DNA from: Vanilla planifolia
Lineage: Eukaryota > Streptophyta > Magnoliopsida > Asparagales > Orchidaceae
Assembly: GCA_023846275.1 (NCBI GenBank)
Contig: CM043870.1
Location: 8,999,527-9,063,526 of the forward strand
Length of the DNA: 64,000 nt
Direction: 5' to 3'
Notes under the pieces: model-generated
Told to the model about the DNA's origin: nothing
Databases searched by the model: none
The model's input: the letters and a program-made list of their open reading frames with translations, nothing else
Shown here: positions 36,780 through 48,017 of the stretch, piece by piece
How the letters are laid out: each line of letters starts with the position of its first letter
Numbering within the stretch: the first letter of the stretch is position 1
Program-made: the position numbers and the translations under genes

Positions 36780-38030
36780 CTATTTTCTCAACATTATGGG
36801 TGAAATCTTCCTTGTTATATTGTAATAACCTTGAGCCTATAACTCTTTCCTAAAAATCATTGTTAAATTTCTTAAGACAGTAAAAATTGTATTGGTGGTG
36901 TATTTTATCATGTGATGCTTCAATGTTAGATATTGAAGTCTCTTGTCTACCTTATCTTTGAGATTTCTTTAGTACGATATAGTAATTCGTTATCTAATTT
37001 AAAAGTATATTTCATTTAGTGGTGTGTTTGAGTCTTATTTAGACTATTTAAAGTCTCATTTGATTTTGTCTCTCTTATTAGTATTTTTGGCACCAAGAAG
37101 GGGAATGGGCTTAGATCTGTGGTTCAATTTTCTTGTGTGTAAGAGCCCATTTTGAAGCAATTTTGTCTATATGAAGTAACTCTTCATTTGTCTTAATGGC
37201 TGATCAATTCAATAGTGATTTAGGAGGATTCTATTCTACTAATGTAGTTAGAGCTTTTGAAGTCTTTATTATTAGTTATTGATTTGTTACTAGTTTATTG
37301 TGCTTGCAGTGTAGAATGTCATGTCCCTATTTGTAACAGCCTCAATTGTAACTAAGAAGATTGTTGTTTTGGATTTTTTGCCAAAAATTGTTGTTGCTCC
37401 CTCCTTTTTTGTAAACCTTATTCTATTGGGTAAGTCCTTCACTAAATCCACCTCAATGCAAACCCTTACAACATTTTGTCAAGTTAGATTGATCATTATA
37501 GCATCCACTTTTAGTGGGGTTCCTATTATTAAAGCCAAAGAGTATAGTGTTGTCTTATTGATGAAATGGATTGGAAGATGTTCCAATGAAACTCAAATAG
37601 ACAATAGTGATGGTTTTGTATTCAAGTGAAAGTTAGGGTGTCATTTGAATACTCTCATTTAGAAATCTACAATATTTTAAACTTTATGAAGCGAGTAATG
37701 TAGGTAGTCTTCTTTTCTAGTGAATTTGATTAACATATGATGATTGTCTAAAAATCCCATTGTGGGTGAGCTTTAAAAGAAAATTTTTATTTAAAATAGA
37801 ATGAATCACTTCTATATTTAGTTATTTGTGGGAAAAGTTTCTAATTTGTGTGTGTGTTTGAAAAGGGCAACCATTTTGGACATCTCATCTTCTTCAAAGA
37901 ATACTTTTGATTCAGATTTAAAGAAGGATGATAACTTGATGCAAATTGGGGATGGGTTTGTAGATTCACCCAAAACCTCCATAGAGGATCTATTGGGGGA
38001 TGTAAGACCCATAAGATCTATCATTGCTTA
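36780..38030 (-). pseudogene. L1 LINE ORF1 (DUF4283), minus strand
   Basis: The minus strand from 38024 leftwards reads a plant L1 ORF1. The N-terminal part, SKVFFEEDEMSKMVALFKHT (37818-38024), resembles the family's ..V.F.EEE...... segment. A QWDF.TIIIC.NQIH-like middle follows at about 37680-37760. Then SLEHLPIHFINKTTLYSLAL, GTPLKVDAIMINLT and VVRVCIEVDLVKDLPNRI (about 37400-37600) match the DUF4283 core (GLPIHFFN...L..IA..IGKPLKVD..T....R..VARVCIE.DL.K.LP.RI). Several frames are needed. The part left of 37320 is unassigned and may include the zinc-knuckle region. Confidence 0.72.
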
Positions 38031-38859
38031 AGGGCAATGCTATAAGTTGTGAAGCCTGAGGATAAATTATAAAAGCAATAGCTGAGTAAAGAGTGAGCTT
38101 ATCTGTCTACGTCCAAAGGGGGACAATAGTAGTCCACAATGTAATCATTAGTCATAATTTCAAAATCACCACCTTCTTCCTTCCACTTTACCCTTCCCAA
38201 GTTTTTAGTAAGCTTTTCATTAGAAAGCAATGATATTTATATATCATATATCCTTAAAAAATAACATTGATTTTGAAAAACTTCTTTTTCTTATTTTAAA
38301 AAGAAGTAAATATTACTTTTATTTGTAGAAATATTAAATCATATTTTATACCAAATTTCATCAAAAGCTTAATGAGTACTTGTAATGGAATAAAGTAAAT
38401 AATCATACATGTCAAAATAGAATTGTTGCTTGACAAGATTCTCAAAAGAGTGAAGTAGAGGTGCAGTGATGATGCAGTGTTGATGTAGTGATAGTATCAT
38501 TGCTTGACATTCGCTCAATTTTTGGATTCACTCAATGGCTAGTCTTTTGATTGACTTACGGGATCACATATTAACCTAAGCTACAAAACAATCTATTATG
38601 AATATCAAAGGAAAAGCTAAACTCGATCATCATGCTACCTCAACATGAGAACTTTCTTAATCGATCGTACTTTTTGAATTTTTAGTCTTTGTGCTGCATC
38701 TGTGTGATATGAGTAAACAGGTGGTTCCTCTCCTACAATTGATCTTTTGTTGATGTGTTGTTGAAGAATCTCTAGTAAAACTTAAGTCTCAATCATGCTT
38801 TAAAGGGAAAACTAAAATTATTTTTGAGTCGAAGAAGATCAAGAAAATGGACAAATCGT
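38031..38859. other. Spacer between divergent LINE ORF1s
   Basis: AT-rich, no confident coding match; presumably 5'UTR sequence of one or both LINEs. Confidence 0.4.
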
Positions 38860-39450
38860 TTAAAATGGCTTTGATTAGAAAATTATTGTTCGGGAGGCCA
38901 AGCATGGAAGGAATTAGAAAATCTGTGCATACAATCAAATTTCAAGGAAAAGTAAAAAATCAAGACTCTTGACAGGATATATGTGCTTCAGGATGATTAT
39001 TTGTGTTGTTGGTTGTGTTGCTTATGGAATGCTACGAATTACCAAATGAGGGTTTTTAAATGGCACAAAGACTTCCACTTGAACAACAAATCTTTGATTT
39101 CTCTTGTATGGATAACTTTGAACACCTCTTAGTATTCAACAAAGATGTATTATTTTCAATAGTGTCTACTATCAGTAAGCCAATAAAGGTGAATTCTGTA
39201 ACACAAAATTTAATAAGGCCGATAGTTGCAAGGATTTGTTTTGTTGAAGTTGATTTACTAAAGAAGCTACCAAAAAGGGTTTGAATCACTTTGAAAGGAA
39301 ACAAATCAAATAGATTTTAGCAAAAGATTCAATATGATAATCTTCCACTCTATTGCTCTCATTGCTACAAGAAAGGTCATGTGAGTTTGTCATGTAAATT
39401 TATCGCAAGGAAAACTGATGCTCATGAAAATGTTGAAGATCTTAGTAAGC
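38860..39450 (+). pseudogene. LINE ORF1: DUF4283 domain and CCHC knuckle
   Basis: Reads FKMALIRKLLFGRPSMEGIR, then MRVFKWHKDFHLNN, and in the open stretch 39060-39284 STISKPIKVNSVTQNLIRPI and ARICFVEVDLLKKLPKRV. This fits the family pattern ALVGKF..GRPS...IR...MRVFKW.PDF...IGKPIKVD..T....R...AR.C.EVDL.K.LPKRV. It is followed near 39340-39400 by YDNLPLYCSHCYKKGHVSLS, the CCHC zinc knuckle, with CSHC-K-GH visible. This is the best preserved part of the element, though still frameshifted. Confidence 0.8.
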
Positions 39451-40689
39451 TGACAAATTATGAAATTTTAAATCAAGAATTGGAAAATGTCTTACAAAAG
39501 AAAAATGTAAAGCCAACCAAACTTTTTAATCACCTATAGTCAATGCAACTGGAGTCTATCTCACTAAAGAATAGTTAGCATTAATCAAAAATAACTAAGC
39601 AAGAATAAGAAGTCTAAGTCAAACATCACAAGAATTGAACCTCAATTAATCGAACATTCATTTTGATTAGCAATGGTAGTAGCCCCATATCAACAAGACT
39701 TTTAGATGATTATGCAATCATCAAGGAGAAAATGATGCATCAAAATAATGGTTTAATGTCCAAATTAAGTGTAAATCCAATGAAAAAAATAATAAAGGAA
39801 TACTGAACTTGAAACAATTAAAAGACTTCATTATTGAATTTCATGAGAAAGCAATAAATTTTGGCTTAATTTAGAAGTGCAAGATGATTTCACCCTAGTT
39901 AAAATATGAAAAATCTAGAAGAAAGGTTAAGAAAGGCATTAAGCAAAAAACCTAATCCTATAAGGGCTCAAAGAAGCTCAAGATCTATACACATTTCAAA
40001 TCACATACAAATTAATGGATAACCTCTAGTATAGAACATTAAGGAGGCATTCAATAATAAATCAATGGCCCATCATGTCTTACAAAATAACACTAGTTGT
40101 ATTACTAAAACCAATTGCTCATGATGATAAATTACTGATTTTGATAGCCACACTAGGTTTCCCATATTACCTTAGGAATTTAACTAACAAAATATGGGCA
40201 TTATGGAATGACATCTAATGTGAGAAGGTTCAAGATATGGATCAAGTTTTGCACATCCAGACAAAATACTAAGGAAATCAAGTTATCACTTTTTTACCTT
40301 TGTATATACCAAGTATATTAGATTTCAAAAGAAAAAATTATGGAATCAACTAGCATATATTGATGCAAGCATGAAAAATCCTTAGTTAGTTGGTAAGAAC
40401 TTCAATATTATAGCATCAGTGAAATGATACAATGGTTGCTCAATCCTATCCATAAAAACCACATATGATTTCACATATTGCATAAATGATTGTAACCTAA
40501 TTAAACATCCATTTGTGGGCACTTCTTATGCATGGGTTGGAAGAAGGAAAAGCCATTGGGTTTGCAAAATATTAGATATTAGCAGATAAGGAATGGATGA
40601 AACTTAATAAAACTGCAAGTGTTTAACACTTTTGTAAAATAAGTTCAAATCACTCACCAATTCTTCATCAACATAAGGAACATCCAACT

Positions 40690-43250
40690 AGTCCCAAGCA
40701 ATTCAAGTTTTAAAATATGTAGATCTCACATCCAAGCTTTTGCAAAGTTATTGAAGACATTTGTTCCATCTCTACTCATCAACCAAGAATGAATTCTTTA
40801 GCTTTCAAATTAAGGAGAATGAAGGATTATCTTAAACAATGAAATCAAAACACTTTTGAGGACATCTTCAAAGCAATAAAACAAGATAAAGTATCAATGA
40901 AGGAATGTAAGCACGTGTTTTAGGAAACTACCTTGAAGAAAGATTGGAACAATCTAAATAAAGCAAACCAACAATAGTTGGATGGACTTTAAAAGGAAGA
41001 AAATTATTGGTGCCATAAAACAAGAGCATAAAGGTTAAAAGAAGGGGATAAAAATACTATATTTTTTCATTCCTTAGTAAAAGAGAAAAAATCAAGGTTT
41101 TGCATAACAAAAATTGCATATCCTAATGAAAAGATTTTGGGTTGGAGCAGGTATAGAAAGGAGCAATAGAGTTTTTTCAATCCTTGTTCTCTAAGAAAGA
41201 AATATTTTGGGATGAAAGAATCTTAAACAACATCCCACAAATAATTTGAGATGTAGAAAACAAATTTCTATTAAAAGAAATGGATGCAGAAGAATTAAGC
41301 AATTGATATTCCAATTTGGTATATATAGTGCACCAACTCTAGAGGATTTTAGTAAATTTTTCTTCACAAAATATGAAATATTATTGCATTAGATCTACTT
41401 GAAGAAGAATAAGATTTCTTAGCAAGCAATCTAATTCCTAAAGGTCTTTTTAATTCAAATCTAGTCTTTATACCAAAATGTAACAAACCTAGTAAGTTTC
41501 AACAATTCAGATTAAGTGTGTGAAATTTTGTAATTTCTTTGCAAATTTTTAGCCTAGCCAATAGATTGTAGTTAGTCCTTCCAGCTATTATTTCCTTAGA
41601 ATAAACAATGTTCACAAAAAGAAGAGAAATTTTTTATAACATTCTAATTTCAAAAGAGCTAATACATTTAATTAACAAAAAAACTAGGGTAAAAACTATA
41701 TAATCAAACTTGATATTAAGAATTTCTTTTATAATATATCTTAGGAATTCCTAATAAAGATCTTATAAAGATTTCAATTCTCACCCAAGTTCACGAGTTT
41801 GATCAACAATATCACTAGAAGCACTTGGTTATCAATTATAATAAATGGTACCTCTAATGACTTTTCTCAACTGACAAGAGCAAGACAATTAAATTTCTCC
41901 ATTTTTATTTATTATTACAATGAAAGCATTTAGTAAGGCTTTCAAGCAACAATTTGAGAGAAAGAAAATAATATAATAAGTTATAAATTAAGGTTGTCCA
42001 TTAATCACATATCTTAGCTACACAAATGAAATTATTGTATTTAGTAGGGTTGATATAAGATTCATTAAAATAATTCACAACTTTGTAGACAAATTCCAAT
42101 AATCAACAATTATATAAGTTAACTCACAAACAGCTAAATTCTATATAGTTAGTAATATGAATTTTATTGTAGTTAATAAGATTGGCAAGTTTTTAGGTTT
42201 TAAGATAGGTTTCATGCTCATCACATATTAGGGATGTCCAATTTTTAATGGTAAAAAGAAGTCTAGATACTTCCAATAGCTAATTGCAAAATTACTTAAC
42301 AATGTAATATTATGGAAGAAAAAACTTTTTTTAATAGGTGGATGGCTAATTTTAGTTGAGCATGTTTTAAATTCAATCCTATCCTATGTTCTTATGACAA
42401 CACATCTATCAAAGCAAGTAATAAATAAATTGAAGTAGATCACAAATACTTTCTTATGAGGAAATTTTAAGAAAAGTCACAAACATCATTAGGGGAAATG
42501 GGATATGCTTTGTGCTCCTGTGAAATAAAATAGACTAGGTATTATAAATTTTAATGAAATTATATTGGCTTACTTAATGAAAAGAAACTAGAAATTGCTA
42601 TCTAAGTAGTCTCTAAGAGTCAAATATATGTGGTTTAAATTAGAGCATAGAAATCACATGGCTATAAAATTGAACACTTTGAAAAACTTAGAAAGGACTA
42701 GAGCTTTAACTGCAAGCCTAACATTCAGATCTTCCATAACTAGTAAAACTTATCAAAAAGCAAGTCAAGAAGGACAATTCAACCTAAAATTAGTATGGAA
42801 TGTTATTAAGAGAAAAGTTTTTAAGAACAAGGCTTGGAATAGGATTTGGGATGGAAAAATACCTAGCTAAGATGTCTATGCTAGTTTTACAAATTTTCAA
42901 AAAGTTTTTACCTTTTCATATCAGTTAAAAATTTTGAACATTCACCTAGCTTTTGAATTTTCTTGTTCCACTAATAAGGCCATTGACCATGAAGTTTCAT
43001 ATTGTTACCTCATTAGGAAACCTACAACTTCTATGCTCAAGCTTTTGATGTTAAAATTCAAGAGAATCAACAATCATTTCTCTTGGAAAATAATGGAAAG
43101 CAACATCAAGAAGTCTAGCTTATTATAAAGTAATGCAACTCATTCCCCTCTTAATATTATGAAATATTTGGAAGGCTAAAAACAAAAGACTATATAAGAA
43201 AGTGAAAGATTTAGTGTCAAATATCATATTTAACATAAGTTTTTAATGTC
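40690..43250 (+). pseudogene. LINE ORF2: endonuclease end, RT and C-terminal region
   Basis: About 40690-41090 reads FKFxNMWISHPSFCKVIEDI, then NSLAFKLRRMKDYLKQ and EGDKNTIFFHSLVKEKKS, the stretch linking endonuclease to RT. About 41815-41900 reads INGTSNDFSQLTRARQ, matching INGTP.GFF.SSRGLRQGDP, with GDP lost. The YADD position near 42010 reads ATQM, so the active site is gone. About 42225-42340 reads GCPIFNGKKKSRYFQ and LIGGWLILVEHVLNS. The open stretch 42628-42870 (MWFKLEHRNH.. to NRIWDGKIPS) is the C-terminal region ending in the W-W-K.P motif. Stops rule out activity. Confidence 0.78.
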
Positions 43251-43299
43251 TTAATACATTTAGGTACTTCATAATGTTATAGGCCAGGCAACAAGATAC

Positions 43300-43720
43300 A
43301 CTTCTTACTTAACTGGGATTGCGTCCACCATTTGCACAAACGGCTATTAAACACATTGATATGATTCACTAGATTGTACCTTCAATCAATCAAGTTAAAA
43401 TTAAAATCTATCAATAGCTTTTCAAAGAATTAGAAAATCTATGTGTTGGTGTATGAAGCATAATATTGTATAAGTAATTATTGAAATGTATTGCAAGGAA
43501 GCATTTGTAATAATTATAGACATCGATAAAGGTCAATAGAGAATAGTAGAAATCATCCATCAAATTTGAAAGACACAATGGGCATTTCCATCTCCTAGAA
43601 CTTGCAGGCAAAAGAAGCAAACAAGCTGGCTTGTTCCCTTGTTAAATATATTATAAATAAAAAATTTCACACAATTAAAGCTCTCATCAACTTCTTAAAC
43701 ACAACAAAGCTTTGATTTAG
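43300..43720 (+). pseudogene. LINE RNase H remnant
   Basis: Short pieces consistent with the end of a plant L1 RNase H domain, such as QAKEANKLACSLVKYIINK near 43600-43660 (family: R..N..AD.LA). Weakly preserved; placement rests on position after the RT C-terminal region. Confidence 0.45.
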
Positions 43721-43900
43721 ATGAAAAAAATTAGGTATTCTCTATCTACATACTTCTTACAAAGTTCACATCTTATGGTACAGAAGCTACTTTGACAATT
43801 TTTGAACATAGCTTTAGACTTTAGTTGGTTTTCAAGTTATACTACATGTTAGTTAGGGTTGTACTCATACAATTTTTGAATAGGCTTGCACTGCTAATTC

Positions 43901-46900
43901 AATATATTATGCCAAGGTTAAAACAATCATCAATAGTCGTATTAGAATGGAACAAATGGAAGATGAATGTTTATGGGCAATTCCCTTTAGTCTAATATGT
44001 TGGTGGCTCAAAATGAGCCAACACAATAGTACGTTCACACTTCATTGCAAAGTGGTGAATAATTACTATTCATTCGCCCAAGAAATTGCACTATGATGAT
44101 TGGTTCATTCAACTAAGTACAAACACTTGTTGGAACTATTCACTTGGAGGAACATTGTAACATCATGAATAGAACGTATCAATGGTATCATATTGAGATA
44201 ACATCTTCATAGTGCTTAAAAAATAATTATACATGTCCAAAAAGATTAGCTGTATAACAACTTAATCTCATAATAAAAACCTCTACTACATGATCATTAG
44301 AAAATTAAAAAAAATAGGAATCCCAAGGCTATCGCTTGTCTCAAAGTTATCCCTTAGAATCTTATGATGGCATTCTATTTTACCTATAATTATTAATGTT
44401 AAAAAAAATAAACCAACTGACAATAACTTAGAAGGAAAAAATTATATAAAATACTAGCAAAATATTACATTATTGGATCATACTACATGCTAAGTCAAAT
44501 AACACATGATAGCATTTACAATAAAATAAATTGATCATGTAAATAAGCATGGTAATGAAATGCTTCTGTAATATGTCCCAATTTAATGCATAACATTCTA
44601 TTGATTATTTATTATTTCTATTAATCTATTTTATCTTTTTTATCATCAATGGTTCATTTACCATTAAATTTATAAATCCCTTTTATTACTTTAATTTTAC
44701 TAATTATATCATAAGATGCACTCTCGATGGCCCCATCTAGCCTAAGTAACATCTTGTGATAATTTAGTAAATAATAGGATGCACTCTCGATGTCAGTTTT
44801 TAGTCTAATTAACACATGTTATTTAGTTTTTCATAGGGTTTAAATTTCTTTGTGTTGAAATGCACAACATAGGATGCACTGTTTAAGTCCCATCAAACTT
44901 AAGTAATACTCTTTTGTGGCAAACCTATGGGCTTTTATGTGTTTAGGGTTACTTCCTCTCTTTCTTTCACTTTTATTGAGTTTTGAAGTTCATTTTTTAT
45001 AAAAAAAATAATAACAAAATCATTTTAAAACCAAGTTCACATCCAACTTTGAAAATTATTTTTAAAAGCATAGCAAAAGTGATATAAAAACATTTATCAT
45101 TAGACGAACCATGACATAAGAAAAATTTGAAAACCTTTTACATTCTTTTAAAAGTAAGAGTTCTCACATCGTAGCAAAAATAATAAGCTAAAACAAGAGA
45201 CTATGATTGCTCGACTAAAACAAATCTATGCTAGTAAAATATTAAAAGAGATGTCATAGTAGCTCACAAACATGACTAAAAAGTAAAAAAAATTAAGTTA
45301 TGATAATTAATGATTTATCAATCTTGTTGCTCTCTTAAAGTCTTGTACTATGTATCATCTTGAATTAAGTCAACCATCACTAACTCAGTGGTAAAAATAA
45401 TATAACATGAACGTAATAAAAATAATTTATATGTCACATGCTAAGTTTTTATAAATAAATTAAACATATTTAGAAACATATTATTCCAAATTTAAATATC
45501 TCGAATGAAGGCTAATCTGGCTCATCTCCAAAACTCCTTGTTTTGGAATGTATTGTCGCCACTTTGTACAACCTTGTCTTCTCATTTTTGAACATTGCCT
45601 TCCCTTCACCAAACATTTTTTCTCTTTTCATATTCTTTTTTTTTTTTGTGACTATTATCATAATAACATCTTTCCTTTTTTTCTTTTTTATGAGCATTAC
45701 TACAATAATATTTAACTTTGGATGTACTTTTTATGAAAATTATCATATAATTATAAAAATAAAGAAACTTGTAATCAAAGTAATACATCACACATGCTCA
45801 AACAACACACACACATAAGATCATGATATAGGAATATTATTATTTAATATTCTCAATAGATTTCTTTTTTTATCATTTCTTAAAGATATATATTTCTAAC
45901 AAGCATCAAATATTAAACATTATCTCATATGCGCATCTTGCTTATTCATGCATCTTCAACTTGGCATTTTATCAATCATCAAGGATTTTAGTATACAATA
46001 CATATTACAAACAAGTGTATATGTGTGTGTGTGTGTACATGTGTATGTGTGTATAAGTTTTGCTTACATATGCATGTTTTATTTGATAGTAATGTGTTAT
46101 TAAAATCATGGTTAACAAGCATTTTTCATACAACATTTTCATATATCTTTGAAGGTCTTTAATTTAAAATTACATATTACATTAAATATATACATATAAG
46201 TATAAGATATTTTAACTTTTAAATTTGTGTAGTTATCTCACTAAGTTTAGATCTTTACTCCAAATTTGTTAAAATACCATAAGAGCTTTTCTCTTCTATT
46301 TTGTCTTTGTAATGCACCTAAGTCTTCTTGGATTATTTTCATTGCTTAAGAGCATTTCTATTCACTCTTTCCTTCACTCTAACACAAATGGATAAAGTTA
46401 ATTACACTAATACTTGAGTGAAAAATCCTTCTTATGCTTAGCATCACTTGCTTTTTATACTCAACTAATATTTATTTGTATTCTCATTCATTCATCTCTC
46501 TCTACTGGTTATGTTTCTTCAATTTTTTAATTGTTTGACTTTATTTTCACTAAAATTTAATAGTTTATTATTAATTGAACTCATTGTTATGTTAGTTTTC
46601 TTTATTATTGGTAATTTTGAGTTTTCAAATCTATTCAATTTTTACAAATTATATAAATATAATAATCTTATTGTATCATATGATTCTAAATTCCTAAATC
46701 TATCTTAATTTTTTTTATCATACTCTTATTATCACATTATCATACTCATGCAATATTCTCATTCCTCTTGCATCATATGGATAATTTTGTTTATGATATT
46801 AGTCTTCATATTATTGTATTATATATTTTTTGCTCATCAAACTATATGTACCTTTCAATTAACTATTTTCAAGTACTTTATGATCAATTCTCTATATGTT

Positions 46901-47558
46901 TTACTAAGTCATAACAAACGATAATCCTATACGATATGCTTTTATATCATGATTATATTAATATAATGAGTTTATTTTATTTCATAATTAGTCTAAGCTA
47001 TCTTTTTTTAATACTTTCACATTGTAACTTAATATATTATTTTTTGTATTATTCTATGATATGATATACTTCTATCATACTATACCATCTTATACTTCTA
47101 CAGATTCACATTGACTAGATATTATCATAATGATACATTTTTCTTACCATACTTGTATAATCAAGTGTTAGGTTATATACTCTATCATGCTTATACATTA
47201 ATAGAAACATATCTATATGATAGTAATTCGACTTTAATCTCCAACTTAATCGAACTGTATTATTCTTTCAACACAATATATCTTCCTTTGTACATTAGAA
47301 TTTAACAATCTCTCTGTACTATGCTTACTATACACGAAATTATACTTACAAGTTGATGATCATCGTATTGTATGATTTGTTTATTTATTATTACCCATCA
47401 GACTTAATTAATTTTCTTATATAATATATTATATTTGTATATTTTCACATTTCTTCTAAATTCATTCTCTTTTATTTAATTATATTATTTAATATGCTAT
47501 AGTTATATTGGATAATCAATCTCTTAACTTGTTGGATTGTTATGATTCATTCCCTAAT
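43901..47558. other. AT-rich intergenic filler with minor repeats
   Basis: No protein family recognised. A GGATGCACTCTCGATG-type motif occurs three times near 44714, 44776 and 44871. There is a TG-rich run at 46022-46053. The hydrophobic frames near 45543-45818 and 46511-47305 are poly-T/AT translations, not credible genes. Confidence 0.6.
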
Positions 47559-48017
47559 AACTTGTTGAAGAACCTCACGAGTATAGCCGCTCAGTGTGCC
47601 AAAGAGAGTTCCGTTACCATCCATGACGATGAAACTTGTTGTCACACAGATAAAATGATGCGTTTACCGGCTTAAGTGGTTCGAAATCAATGGTAACCTT
47701 CTTCTCTTTTCCATCCTCTGTAAAAATGTTTCCAGTGTACAGAACTAGCCCACTAGTAGGAATCTTACTGTAGAGTTTAAGTCGCTGTTGAGCAGATGTG
47801 ATGACAGCCAGAAAGGATTGACGGTTAAACTCTGCTTTTGATGTTAGACGCAGTACCGTATTCGTCACCCAACATCTTAGCCACCCGAGAGATCTGATCT
47901 CGATGGGTCAATATAAGGGAGATCATGCTTGTGCCATTAACTCTTGCAGATTCCAGGGCTCTGATAAGTTTCTTGATCTTCCACGTCTCGATGTTCCGAT
48001 CGGTATCATAAGCATCT
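47559..48017 (-). pseudogene. Truncated, broken copy of eRF1 5' coding region
   Basis: Minus-strand copy of the first part of eRF1, matching 58932-59470. Four lesions are visible. (1) A 32-base deletion removes the short 5'UTR exon tail and the start codon, joining the intron's TGTGCA directly to the codon-3 region. (2) One inserted base near 47828, just after the NIKSRV coding region, shifts the frame. (3) A 50-base deletion near 47630-47640, between copies of GTTTCA, shifts it again. (4) The copy ends near codon 171, so it lacks the GGQ loop and everything after. About 17 substitutions in roughly 390 aligned bases, mostly amino-acid changing, show neutral decay. The NIKS coding sequence itself is intact. 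It cannot make a release factor. Confidence 0.93.

Larger units (their letters stand above)
38860..43900 (+). mobile_element. L1-type LINE, near full length but decayed
   Basis: Plus-strand order is DUF4283 ORF1, CCHC zinc knuckle, endonuclease end, RT, C-terminal region and RNase H, as in plant L1 elements. ORF1 and ORF2 need many frame changes. The 3' end is near 43900, but no poly(A) tail or target duplication could be fixed. The sequence at 43760-43900 (GTTAGTTAGGGTTGTACTCAT and flank) looks like the LINE 3'UTR. Confidence 0.72.

Noticed and set aside
45512..45818. Overlapping 60-90-codon frames on both strands
   Set aside because: They are translations of poly-T/poly-A and AT-rich runs (strings of F, I or K), not credible proteins.
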